Positions 16,818 through 24,862 of a DNA stretch of 64,000 nucleotides are shown here, one piece after another. The notes beneath the pieces were generated by a model. That model saw only the letters and a program-made list of their open reading frames with translations. It did no database searches and was not told the DNA's origin. Position numbers and translations under genes: made by a program. Each line of letters begins with the position of its first letter. Position 1 is the stretch's first letter. Origin of the DNA: Prevotella sp. E2-28. GTDB lineage: Bacteria > Bacteroidota > Bacteroidia > Bacteroidales > Bacteroidaceae. The stretch is taken from contig NZ_CP091788.1 in assembly GCF_022024055.1 (NCBI RefSeq), forward strand, positions 1,488,001 to 1,552,000. The letters are read 5' to 3'.

Positions 16818-19286
16818 ATGGAAGTAATGAATTGGAATAAGATTCGAGAAAAGCTTGTAAGGTACTGTAGTAGTGCCTTTGCAGAAAACAGAATTATTCT
16901 AACTCAGGAAGAGTTAGAAGAAAACATTGATGTTTTCTATAATTTTGTAAGCCTATCACTTCCATACCCTGAGATTGCTTTCATTCGCAGGGAGATGATG
17001 TATGGCCTCCAATTAGCCTGTGTTGATGAGATAGGCGAAGTGGCTCCATTAAAAACAGTGGCAGGCTTGTTAGATGCTTATATGAAGAAGCTGATCAGCT
17101 ATGCCGGTCTTGCAACCTATGAGTCTGTAAAAGACAAAATGCAGATGGATCTTCTTAAGGTATTTGGCTATTGGGGTCTCGTTATTCCAAGTATAAATGA
17201 AGAGACGATTGAAAATAGTAAAGGCAGCGCAGATGCTTTCTACCTACTTGGTATGACTGTTCTTACGCGTAATAAGGTACATAATTCACCTGTCATGGAT
17301 GACAGTGAGGTGACTCATAGGCTCAAATGTGTAGTTGCTTTTTATATTTACTTAATATATAAGAATAAAGCATTATTACTCCGTAAGAATCCTGAACTCG
17401 CGAAACAGGAGTTGCATTATTTTGAGAATAATCAAGAGAATGCCCTCCTTTATGATTACATCAGTTATGGCAATTCATCCATTCAAATCAAAAAGCGGTA
17501 TGTAAGCACTTACGCTAAACATCTGCTGTATCGCACAAGTCCTATGCAAGAGCAAGAGTTGGTATCAAAGATGCAGGCATTCTCTGATAATTCATTAAAA
17601 GAGGCAGCGGCAAAGCGACTTTTGGCAGAGATGGAGACTTCAGGTGAAATTGATCCTGTATCGCGAGTACCAAAGAAATATAATCTGACTGAAAAGGAAC
17701 ACGATAGAATCCATGTTGCAGAGGATAACTACAACCTTTCGTTGAAAGGCTTTAATGCTTCCATGCAAGATGTTATAACAAGATACAGTCTCCGTATAAC
17801 TGTAGAAGATATAACAAAACTCCTAATGGATTATTTGGCAGCTCAGTATAACTACGACATAGATGAGGCCATAGGTGACGTTGAAAAAGCTGAGAAACCT
17901 AACTATAAGTCCTTCACTGATAAATTAAAGGATTTAGGATGCCAAGCGGATAAATGCAAAGCATTGTTCAAGGAATTGCTCTGTATTAGTCGTGACAATG
18001 ATGTTATACTACGAGTAAGTGCAGGCCAGGCATTTCGTAGGATTTCAAATCCGGATCTTTTCAACGAATATGTTCGCAGAGCAGACCGAAAGGTATGGGT
18101 TGATACGCAGATATTGCTTTATTTGCTTTGCTATAACGATGATTATGCTAGGTATGATCATCCCTCTTATAAAACAGGAATGGCATTATTTAATTTGCCC
18201 CCAGGTAATGGCAATTTCCACTTCAAAGTGGCTCATTTCTATTTGAATGAGTTGACAAGTCATCTCAGACAAGCCTTACTGTTAGTAAGTTTAGTCGATT
18301 TGCCCTTTGCTCGCAATAAGAATATGTCTAATAACGTATTCTATCGTCATTATCGAAAGCTTCATGATTCATCAGGGCTCCCAGAAAATGTAGAATCATT
18401 TGCAGATTATTTGGAAGATAACTTCCATATCAACGAGGAAGAGGCATTTGCACCCGATTTTGAAAACATTGCAGAAGGGATAATAGAATCCAAACTCTCC
18501 TACTTTAATGTTGAAGTAGAATGGGAAGACCAACAGCCATCAAAGGATATGAAAGCTTCTGAGGAAGTCTTTAAGTCTTTGGCAAAGCCAGAAAACAATT
18601 TTGTACCCAAAGTTGGGAAAACCCTTTCAAATGATGCGTGGATGGGGTTGTGCTTATTTAAGCATTCAGAGGAGCAAAAGCCAATATTCATTACGATGGA
18701 TAACCAGTTTGAACCCTATCGGCGTCAATATATGAATCAGTATAAACGTGGAGCTTCTTTTAATTGGCATTTGTTTAGCCCTGCTGAGTTTGTCAATCAT
18801 ATAGACTTTATTAACTTCAAGGTGAATGCTGACAATCTTACTGATAGTCTTATTTCCATTATTGAGACATCAGAAGTGAAGGACAAGACGATCAATGTTA
18901 TTGATAGCATTAGTAGGTTTTTGGATATACCTAATATGACAAGCGGCCAGAGAAAGAAGTATAGTACATGGGTTAACGACCTGTTCCAGTCAGAGGAATT
19001 TGCTTATAAGACAAGTAAAGCTCAAAAAGAGGAATTTCCTGCAGGAATACTTCGCTTCCTTGAAGCGCAGGATAGTGTGTTCACCTATTTCTCTGAAAAG
19101 AGTGACGATTCTATTAAGAATTTCCAGCGTATGCTGCAAAATGAGGATAATTTTAAAATATATTTGGAAGTGCTCTCTTCCTATGTGTCAACAGAATCTG
19201 CCAACAAGCAGGATTTGATACTTAAAGTTGAGGGCAATTTGGAAGATTTCTTAAACCCAAACTCACAACAAACAGCCCAAGGCTGA
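16818..19286 (+). CDS. Large protein with PIN-like nuclease domain and HEPN-like motif
   Basis: 822 residues, not recognised as a named family. Residues 425-660 show the acidic layout of a PIN nuclease: VDTQILLYLLC (D429), E478 in YLNELTSHL, D606 in SNDAWMG and D628 in FITMDNQFEP. The mostly helical N-terminal part contains TRNKVHNSP (R151, H155), which resembles the HEPN RNase motif but has three rather than four to six residues between R and H. The gene is AT-richer than ugd/gmd, has no role expected in polysaccharide synthesis, and is flanked by repeats R1 and R2. A toxin or phage-defence RNase is plausible, but this is inference. Confidence 0.6.
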   Translation: MEVMNWNKIREKLVRYCSSAFAENRIILTQEELEENIDVFYNFVSLSLPYPEIAFIRREMMYGLQLACVDEIGEVAPLKTVAGLLDAYMKKLISYAGLATYESVKDKMQMDLLKVFGYWGLVIPSINEETIENSKGSADAFYLLGMTVLTRNKVHNSPVMDDSEVTHRLKCVVAFYIYLIYKNKALLLRKNPELAKQELHYFENNQENALLYDYISYGNSSIQIKKRYVSTYAKHLLYRTSPMQEQELVSKMQAFSDNSLKEAAAKRLLAEMETSGEIDPVSRVPKKYNLTEKEHDRIHVAEDNYNLSLKGFNASMQDVITRYSLRITVEDITKLLMDYLAAQYNYDIDEAIGDVEKAEKPNYKSFTDKLKDLGCQADKCKALFKELLCISRDNDVILRVSAGQAFRRISNPDLFNEYVRRADRKVWVDTQILLYLLCYNDDYARYDHPSYKTGMALFNLPPGNGNFHFKVAHFYLNELTSHLRQALLLVSLVDLPFARNKNMSNNVFYRHYRKLHDSSGLPENVESFADYLEDNFHINEEEAFAPDFENIAEGIIESKLSYFNVEVEWEDQQPSKDMKASEEVFKSLAKPENNFVPKVGKTLSNDAWMGLCLFKHSEEQKPIFITMDNQFEPYRRQYMNQYKRGASFNWHLFSPAEFVNHIDFINFKVNADNLTDSLISIIETSEVKDKTINVIDSISRFLDIPNMTSGQRKKYSTWVNDLFQSEEFAYKTSKAQKEEFPAGILRFLEAQDSVFTYFSEKSDDSIKNFQRMLQNEDNFKIYLEVLSSYVSTESANKQDLILKVEGNLEDFLNPNSQQTAQG

Positions 19287-19371
19287 AAAAACATCAGACA
19301 TTTAGACGCAAGTAAGCATATCGCGTAATTTAGGTTTCGACTGTGATGAGTTGATCTCAAGATTACAACAT

Positions 19372-19518
19372 ATGCAGTACTGTTTAACATGTCCTGCTGA
19401 AAAACCTGTTCATGTCACGGACTACTTTCGTTTTCGCTTCGGCAAATGGGAGCATGTACATGAGTATTGCAGGCGACTACCAGGTAGTCTAAGCAGATGT
19501 CTTTGGTTCAGGCATTGA
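19372..19518 (+). CDS. Small ORF of unknown status (remnant?)
   Basis: 48 codons from ATG at 19372: MQYCLTCPAEKPVHVTDY, then FRFRFGKWEHVHEYCRRLPG. The frame is open for another 20 codons upstream without an ATG (...ISRNLGFDCDELISRLQHM), suggesting the 3' end of a degraded longer gene. The dense aromatic/basic content looks coding, but no family is recognised. It ends 10 nt before the terminator at 19529. Confidence 0.3.
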   Translation: MQYCLTCPAEKPVHVTDYFRFRFGKWEHVHEYCRRLPGSLSRCLWFRH

Positions 19519-19528
19519 TAAAAGAACC

Positions 19529-19551
19529 CACTCCTCTTCGGAGGAGTGCTT
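19529..19551 (+). terminator. Intrinsic terminator with UUCG tetraloop
   Basis: CACTCCTC (19529-19536), loop TTCG, GAGGAGTG (19541-19548), then CTTTTCC. The perfect 8-bp GC-rich stem closed by the very stable C(UUCG)G loop makes this the strongest terminator in the window's first half. It ends the transcript of the HEPN/PIN-like gene. Confidence 0.75.
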
Positions 19552-19659
19552 TTCCTGAAGAATTGTGATAAAATTAAATAATATAGAACTACAGACGAGA
19601 ATATTTGTTAGAGGAGTCCCAAGTTGCCCAAAGATTTCCTATTTTTGCGGGACCGAAAA

Positions 19660-19755
19660 ATGACAGACAAGGCTGCGATTAAGTAAGAGCAGTGTGAGCT
19701 TGCTCAGACACTGCCGAACGTGAGCAGGCTCGAGCGCAGCTCAACTTGCCTCCTG
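19660..19755 (+). repeat. Diverged palindromic repeat, copy R2
   Basis: About 96 bp, homologous to R1 (16594-16690). The central hairpin is GCAGTGT-GAGC / GCTC-AG-ACACTGC (19689-19714), with bases different from R1 but still paired, so compensating changes have kept the structure. A second small hairpin GAGC-GCA-GCTC corresponds to GAGC-GAA-GCTC in R1. R1 and R2 together bracket the 822-residue gene in direct orientation. Confidence 0.6.
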
Positions 19756-19835
19756 TAAACGAAGTGATAATATCTGTGCTTTCTGTGATATCTGTGTGAC
19801 AAATAATAACAATCCTCTCTGTGAGAGGCAAAGAT

Positions 19836-19928
19836 ATGGCAAATAACATTTTTGAGCAGATTGATGAAGTATCTCGTAAAGATGATAGTAAAACAAAAAT
19901 AATATTTAGTCAGATATATAATAAATGA
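19836..19928 (+). CDS. 30-residue ORF, probably a remnant
   Basis: MANNIFEQID continuing to KIIFSQIYNK, 30 residues. It lies between two direct copies of a short repeat unit and has no recognised family. It could be the truncated start of a lost gene; its expression is unsupported. Confidence 0.2.
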   Translation: MANNIFEQIDEVSRKDDSKTKIIFSQIYNK

Positions 19929-20022
19929 CAGTTTTTGCTTTTTAACATAAATAATTTATCTGAGAAATCTGTGAATCTGTGTGACAAATTGATTGACAGT
20001 CTTCCTAATATTTATATATAAA

Positions 20023-20829
20023 ATGATGAAATTCAAGTACTTCATATTATTGTTAATGACTATCTTTGTATGTTCTTGCTCTCATTACAAGGACATTCCT
20101 TATTTCCAGAACTCAGCTGAGTTTGATGGAAGTAAAGGAGCTATGCTTTATGACATGAAAATAAAGCTGAAGGACAATCTTTCTATTTTCGTGTTTTGTC
20201 CATCAGACCCAGAGACAGCACTACAATTTAGGGCTCGTAATATTCCTGTTATTGATTATTCTAGGCATCCTATTCTTGCAGGCGCAACGTCAAGGGAGAT
20301 TCGGTATTTCAATGTAGAGAACGATGGCTGTATAGAATACCCTTTGGTTGGTAAGATACATTTAGAGGGATTAACTATTGAACAGGCAAATGCTCATATA
20401 AAAGAAAAGATTGCTCCATATTTTAACAAGGATACCGAGTATTTGGTGAATGTTTATATGCGCAATTATAATGTCACCGTAATGGGTGAAGTGAATAACC
20501 CCAACACCTTTGAGATATCTCGAAATAAAGTGACAGTACTTGAGGCTCTTGCTATGGCTGGTGATATGACCATCTATGGCAAACGAGACAATGTCAAGAT
20601 TTTAAGAGAATTACCTGATGGTACATACGAAGTTCATGAATTGGATATGCGTGATGCAAATATATTAAATTCTCCATATTACTATCTCCAACAGAGGGAT
20701 ATCGTTTATGTAGAACCTAATGAGGCGATGGCACAAAACGCTAAAATCGGACGGACCACCCAATTGTGGGTCCGTGGGGCTAGTATCACTATTTCATTAG
20801 GCTCTTTACTTTACAGAGTTTTACAATAA
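20023..20829 (+). CDS. Wza-like polysaccharide export lipoprotein
   Basis: 268 residues from ATG at 20023 (a second ATG follows at 20026; an upstream TTG frame is less likely). The signal peptide MMKFKYFILLLMTIFVCSC ends in a plausible lipobox. The Poly_export domain (GCIEYPLVGKIHLEGLTIEQA, about residues 95-120) is followed by an SLBB domain (NVTVMGEVNNPNTFEIS, about 165-180). Wza-type proteins form the outer-membrane export channel. No Wzc-type tyrosine kinase or co-polymerase is present in the window, which is unusual for a Wza/Wzc system; the partner may be encoded elsewhere. Confidence 0.85.
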   Translation: MMKFKYFILLLMTIFVCSCSHYKDIPYFQNSAEFDGSKGAMLYDMKIKLKDNLSIFVFCPSDPETALQFRARNIPVIDYSRHPILAGATSREIRYFNVENDGCIEYPLVGKIHLEGLTIEQANAHIKEKIAPYFNKDTEYLVNVYMRNYNVTVMGEVNNPNTFEISRNKVTVLEALAMAGDMTIYGKRDNVKILRELPDGTYEVHELDMRDANILNSPYYYLQQRDIVYVEPNEAMAQNAKIGRTTQLWVRGASITISLGSLLYRVLQ

Positions 20830-20847
20830 TTTTGTTAATCTATCATT

Positions 20848-22071
20848 ATGTTCAATTTAGATAAATTCATCGCTGACAGTGTTACTTTTCGACCTGTCAG
20901 TATGTTTGCCGCAGATATAGAGGCAAACAAAGTGAAACTGACGCAGGAGATAAAGGATAAAAAGGTTTGTGTGATTGGAGGAGCTGGAAGCATAGGTTCT
21001 AGTTTCATCAAAGCAGTTTTGCGTTTTGAACCAAAGAGCGTAGTTGTTGTTGACCTGAATGAAAATGGACTTGCAGAGCTGGTACGCGACGTGCGCAGCA
21101 CTAATGGACTTTATGTGCCAGACGAGTTCCGTTGCTATACGCTGAACTTCGCAGACCCCATCTTTGAAAGAATTTTCCGTGAAGAGAAAGGTTTTGATAT
21201 TGTTGCAAATTTCTCTGCACACAAACATGTTCGTAGCGAGAAAGACCGCTACAGCGTGCAGGCCCTGATTGAGAACAACGACATCAAGGCCAAGAAGTTG
21301 ATGGATTTACTGACTGTTTATCCGCCTAAGCATTTCTTCTGTGTTTCTACAGATAAGGCTGCAAATCCTGTGAACATCATGGGGGCCTCGAAGCGTATCA
21401 TGGAAGACTTGGTGATGGCATACAACAAGTATTTCAAGGTTACAACCGCTCGTTTTGCGAATGTAGCTTTTAGCAATGGATCATTACCTGATGGCTGGAT
21501 TCACCGTTTGCAGAAGCGCCAGCCCTTAGCTGCCCCCAGCGATGTGAAGCGTTATTTTGTTAGCCCTGAAGAGTCAGGTCAGATTTGTATGTTGGCTTGC
21601 ATCTTAGGTAAAGGTGGCGAAGTATTCTTCCCTAAATTGGGCGAAGACCAGATGCTTACCTTCAGCAGCATCTGCGACCGCTTCGTCACCGCCAATGACA
21701 TGGAGAAGGATCCTTGCGCTACCGACGCCGAAGCAAAACAGAAGGCCTCAATCTTGAACCTTGAACCCTTAAACCTTGAACCGGTAAAGTACCCCACGGT
21801 ATATTTCACCTCTGACACTACGGGGGAGAAGTCTTTTGAAGAATTTTACGTCCCTGGTGAGAAGATTGATATGCAGCGTTTCCAGAGCCTTGGCGTAGTT
21901 GAACAAACCACCCGCCATGAAATGAGCGAGGTGAATAGTTTCTTTGAGAAATTGGAAGGTATCTTCCAGAAAGAGGATTTTACCAAGGCACAAGTAGTTG
22001 AATCTATCAAGGAGTTCATACCGAACTTTGAGCACGAAGAAAAGGGTAGGAACTTGGATCAAAAGATGTAA
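20848..22071 (+). CDS. CapD/FlaA1-like nucleotide-sugar dehydratase
   Basis: 407 residues. The Rossmann motif is CVIGGAGSIGSSFIKAVL (near residue 50), followed by the family markers VDLNENGLAELVRDVR and FCVSTDKAANPVNIMGASKRIMEDL with its MxxxK active site. It probably makes a UDP-4-keto-6-deoxy-HexNAc, which the DegT aminotransferase two genes downstream could aminate. In frame, residues 303-312 (LNLEPLNLEP) are encoded by a short simple repeat at 21754-21782 that resembles intergenic repeats near 63680, and probably form an inserted loop. Confidence 0.8.
   Translation: MFNLDKFIADSVTFRPVSMFAADIEANKVKLTQEIKDKKVCVIGGAGSIGSSFIKAVLRFEPKSVVVVDLNENGLAELVRDVRSTNGLYVPDEFRCYTLNFADPIFERIFREEKGFDIVANFSAHKHVRSEKDRYSVQALIENNDIKAKKLMDLLTVYPPKHFFCVSTDKAANPVNIMGASKRIMEDLVMAYNKYFKVTTARFANVAFSNGSLPDGWIHRLQKRQPLAAPSDVKRYFVSPEESGQICMLACILGKGGEVFFPKLGEDQMLTFSSICDRFVTANDMEKDPCATDAEAKQKASILNLEPLNLEPVKYPTVYFTSDTTGEKSFEEFYVPGEKIDMQRFQSLGVVEQTTRHEMSEVNSFFEKLEGIFQKEDFTKAQVVESIKEFIPNFEHEEKGRNLDQKM
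21754..21782 (+). repeat. Short simple repeat inserted in frame in the CapD-like gene
   Basis: Three units of the type TTGAACC / CTTGAACCC / CCTTGAACC in 29 nt encode LNLEPLNLEP. The reverse complement resembles the GGTTAAAGGTTAA...GGTTCA repeats at 63681-63725. It looks like an intergenic-type repeat that has become coding. Confidence 0.45.
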
Positions 22072-22078
22072 TGTATTT

Positions 22079-23089
22079 ATGGTAAATCAGCGGCAAACAA
22101 ATATAGAACTATGTAGGATTGTATCTATCCTACTTGTAATGCTGGTACATACCACATTTGCTCCTTTCGGATGGGAAACTCAATCGTTGGGTATCCAAAC
22201 GTTAGCATCGTTCACAATCATAGGCGTTAATGTCTTTGTACTTATCACAGGCTATTTCTCAGCGACTCTCAAGAAAACGACATTAATAAATTTGTCGTTT
22301 ATATGTTTTTTTTGGATGCTTGTTAAGATCATGTGCCGCTATAGTTGTGGTGAACCATTTAAACTCTCCAGTTTATTTTTTATTACCAAGTCAAACTGGT
22401 TTGTTCCTTGTTATATATGACTTTTGTTCCTTTCTCCTTTGCTGAATTTGTTTTGTAATACAGTAAGTAAAAAGACACTATTAGGGGGGGCATTTTCTCT
22501 ATTACTTATAGAAATATGGTTTGATTGGATACCACCTACACCAGGACTGTCTATAGGCACTCAAGGAGGTTGCTCTGTTTTATCCTTTTCAATTTTGTAT
22601 CTTGTTGCAAGGTATATAAGGTTATATGGAATACCTCAGTGGTTTAAAAAGTATAGTTTATTGATATATGTCGTATGTTCATTAGCTTTGGTTGTGCTCA
22701 ATTACTTAAGTATAAATCTTGGACATCCAGTACCTACATTGGTATTCACATACAATAATCCTATAGTGATTATTTCTTCTGTTGCTTTCTTGATGATGTT
22801 TGAACAGATTACTTTCACTTCAAAGTTTATTAACCATATTGCAAAATCTACGTTGGCCATTTTGCTTGGACATACTGCAATATTCTTCCTATACACGAAA
22901 CAGTTTAAGTACATCTATGATAATTACTCTGGAATACAAGTTGTGGGATATTGGGTGTTAGCAATAGCAATCGTCTTTTGCGCATGTATTGCAATCGATC
23001 AGTTAAGGCTTTTGATATATAAGCCCATAGAAGGATATTTGAAGAAATATATTAAACAAAATGAGATATTTAAGATAATATCTGATTAA
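22079..23089 (+). pseudogene. Acyltransferase_3 membrane protein interrupted by in-frame TGA
   Basis: 336 codons from ATG 22079. It begins NIELCRIVSILLVMLVHTTF, has many membrane segments and matches OafA/WbbJ-type O-acyltransferases. A TGA at 22418-22420 (codon 114) stops the frame after WFVPCYI; the same frame continues LLFLSPLLNLFCN, where the family needs continuous sequence. There is no length change, so this is a point nonsense change. A run of seven G (22484-22490) lies downstream and could also shift the frame. The downstream part could start at TTG 22424 only as a fragment. It ends in TAACGGATAATGCGGAT, a fragment of the cassette arm described at 50350. Confidence 0.75.
22484..22490 (+). 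repeat. Poly-G tract (G7) in acyltransferase gene
   Basis: Seven G in TTAGGGGGGGCA within codons 135-138. Runs of this kind slip during replication, and the two other acyltransferase genes at 26967 and 44438 have runs of eight. Confidence 0.6.
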
Positions 23090-23103
23090 CGGATAATGCG
23101 GAT
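23088..23103 (+). repeat. Fragment of the GAACACGGAT-family arm
   Basis: AACGGATAATGCGGAT matches the inner 16 nt of the arm at 50362-50377 with one mismatch. Its first two bases belong to the TAA stop of the preceding acyltransferase gene, the same placement seen at fnlA and fnlB. Confidence 0.45.
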
Positions 23104-23132
23104 AATGATGTGATAAATAATGTATTATAATT

Positions 23133-24272
23133 ATGGCATACAAAATTCCTCTTTTTAATCTGAACTTCGACGAGCGCGAGGCTCAGGCAGCGTATGATAC
23201 GATTAAGTCCGGCTGGATTTCCACCGGTCCGAAGAATGCTGAATTAGAGCAGATGTTTATTGATATGTGGAAAGTCAAGTATGCAGTCTCTATGTCGAAC
23301 TGCACCGATGCCCTTCACGTGTGCTGCATGGTCTGCGGTTTTGGTCCTGGTGATGAGGTGATTTGCCCCTCTCTGACCTTTGCCGCTTCTTGCAACTGCA
23401 TCCGTTATGTGGGTGCAACTCCGGTTTTTGCAGATATTGTTGGCCCAGACCACATCAACATCGACCCTGCTGACATTGAGCGCAAGATTACCCCCAGGAC
23501 TAAGGGTATAGTGGTGGTACACATGGCTGGTTTCCCTGCCAAGATGGACGAGATTATGGCCATTGCTAAAAAGCATAACCTCAAAGTGGTTGAGGATGCT
23601 TGCCATGGCCCGCTTTCTGAATACAAAGGTCAGAAACTTGGAACCATTGGTGATTGTGCCGCTTTCAGTTTCTTCTCAAACAAGAATATTTCTACCGGTG
23701 AGGGTGGTATGTTCATCACCAACAACGAGGAGATGGAGAAGAAAGCCCGTTTGATTCGTTCTCATGGTATGAGCACCATGAGCTACCAGCGTGCAAGCGG
23801 TCATGCTACCGAGTATGACATCACTTGCTTGGGCTACAACTTCCGTATGGATGACATTCGTGCTGCTATTGCCATTGAGCAGCTGAAGAAACTTCCTGGT
23901 GACCTTGAGACTCGTATCAAGGTGCGTAAGCACTACATTGACCGCCTGAGCAAGATTGAAGGCGTTGTTGTACCTTTCGCAGACAACAAAGAGTTTGTAA
24001 GTAACTATATCCTGCCAACAGTTCTTCTCAATTCAACAAAGGAACGTAGAAATAAGATTCGTGAATATATACATGAAGCAGGCGTACAGACCTCTGTTCA
24101 CTATCCAGCTGCTCATAAGTTCTCAACTTATAAGGAACTTGGTGCTGTTCTGCCCCAGACAGAGTATGTAACAGATAATGAGATTACTCTCCCGATGTAT
24201 GCAGCATTGACAGAGGAGCAGGTCGATTTTATCTGCGATACTTTTGAGCGTGCGCTCAAAGAGGTTAAATAA
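23133..24272 (+). CDS. DegT/DnrJ/EryC1/StrS sugar aminotransferase
   Basis: 379 residues. PLP-enzyme features are visible: SNCTDALHVC near residue 54, VEDACHGPLSEYKG (aspartate binding the pyridine N), and FSFFSNKNISTGEGG with the Schiff-base lysine near residue 185. The N-terminal MAYKIPLFNLNFDEREAQA is typical. It transfers an amino group from glutamate to a keto-sugar nucleotide, probably the 4-keto product of the CapD-like dehydratase (20848) or of Gmd. An inverted-repeat cassette starts 2 nt after its stop. Confidence 0.9.
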   Translation: MAYKIPLFNLNFDEREAQAAYDTIKSGWISTGPKNAELEQMFIDMWKVKYAVSMSNCTDALHVCCMVCGFGPGDEVICPSLTFAASCNCIRYVGATPVFADIVGPDHINIDPADIERKITPRTKGIVVVHMAGFPAKMDEIMAIAKKHNLKVVEDACHGPLSEYKGQKLGTIGDCAAFSFFSNKNISTGEGGMFITNNEEMEKKARLIRSHGMSTMSYQRASGHATEYDITCLGYNFRMDDIRAAIAIEQLKKLPGDLETRIKVRKHYIDRLSKIEGVVVPFADNKEFVSNYILPTVLLNSTKERRNKIREYIHEAGVQTSVHYPAAHKFSTYKELGAVLPQTEYVTDNEITLPMYAALTEEQVDFICDTFERALKEVK

Positions 24273-24273
24273 A

Positions 24274-24848
24274 GGTCGCTTCGCTCAAAATCATTCTAAA
24301 ATCAAGTAGAAAATCATTCAAACTGCATGAACCTCATAGAAGAGCATAATAAAAAATATCAGTTCTTCAGTGATATTACAGGTGTGGCGATGAAAGTACA
24401 CAGTAAGTTTCGTGCAGGTTTGTTGGAATCAGCATACGAAGCAGCCCTCAAATACCTTTTGGAACAGCAAGGTTACAAGGTAGAAAGACAGGTTGAACTG
24501 CCTATCTACTGGGAAGATGTAAAACTTGACCAGAAATACAGAATGGATCTCGTGGTCAATGACAACATCATCCTAGAGTTGAAAGCTGTCAACTTTGTGG
24601 ATAAGGAACATCGAAGACAGCTTTTCAACTACTTGAACCTTACTCACATGACTTATGGTATGCTGATAAACTTTGGTCCGAAAGGACTTTTCTCTGAGTG
24701 GTATGAGCGGTATTCAGACGGTGAGATAGAGAAGATTAAACTGTTCTAACGGTTGCGATGCTCAAAATCTTAGAAAAATTGACTCAAAAATAATTGAATG
24801 ATTTTTCAAATTGATTTTCTTGAGATTTTGAGGAACGAAGTGACGACC
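24274..24848 (+). mobile_element. Inverted-repeat cassette 1 carrying a GxxExxY gene
   Basis: The left arm (24274-24321) and the reverse complement of the right arm (24794-24848) share, in order, GGTCG, CTTCG, CTCAAAATC, AAAATCAA and AAAATCATTCAA (last block 24310-24321 / 24794-24805). The enclosed gene fills the interior. A third, direct copy of the left arm (about 24750-24793, with CTCAAAATCTTAGAAAA) pairs with the right arm to form a local hairpin after the gene. The cassette starts 1 nt after the aminotransferase stop and ends 14 nt before the ATP-grasp start, so neither neighbour is broken. Confidence 0.65.
24327..24749 (+). CDS. GxxExxY protein (PDDEXK-like fold)
   Basis: 140 residues. 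The naming motif is GLLESAYEAAL (G-L-L-E-x-x-Y, near residues 31-37), followed by YRMDLVVNDNIILELKAVNFV, where D and ExK residues resemble a PD-(D/E)XK nuclease core, and a C-terminal NYLNLTHMTYGMLINFG. The family is widespread, multi-copy and of unknown function. This copy sits inside inverted-repeat cassette 1 in a row of biosynthetic genes and is only distantly similar to the second copy at 50378. It probably belongs to the cassette rather than to the polysaccharide pathway. Confidence 0.85.
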   Translation: MNLIEEHNKKYQFFSDITGVAMKVHSKFRAGLLESAYEAALKYLLEQQGYKVERQVELPIYWEDVKLDQKYRMDLVVNDNIILELKAVNFVDKEHRRQLFNYLNLTHMTYGMLINFGPKGLFSEWYERYSDGEIEKIKLF

Positions 24849-24862
24849 AGAAAGAATATACA

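Larger units (their letters stand above)
19287..20022. other. Long intergenic region with decayed pieces
   Basis: About 735 nt. It holds a 48-codon frame at 19372, an UUCG-loop terminator at 19529, repeat copy R2 at 19660, a 30-codon frame at 19836, and two direct copies of an ATCTGTGTGACAAAT-containing unit (about 19774-19803 and 19960-19989) on either side of the last frame. It looks like accumulated remnants of mobile pieces. A possible -7 box TATTTTTG lies at 19640-19647. Confidence 0.5.
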
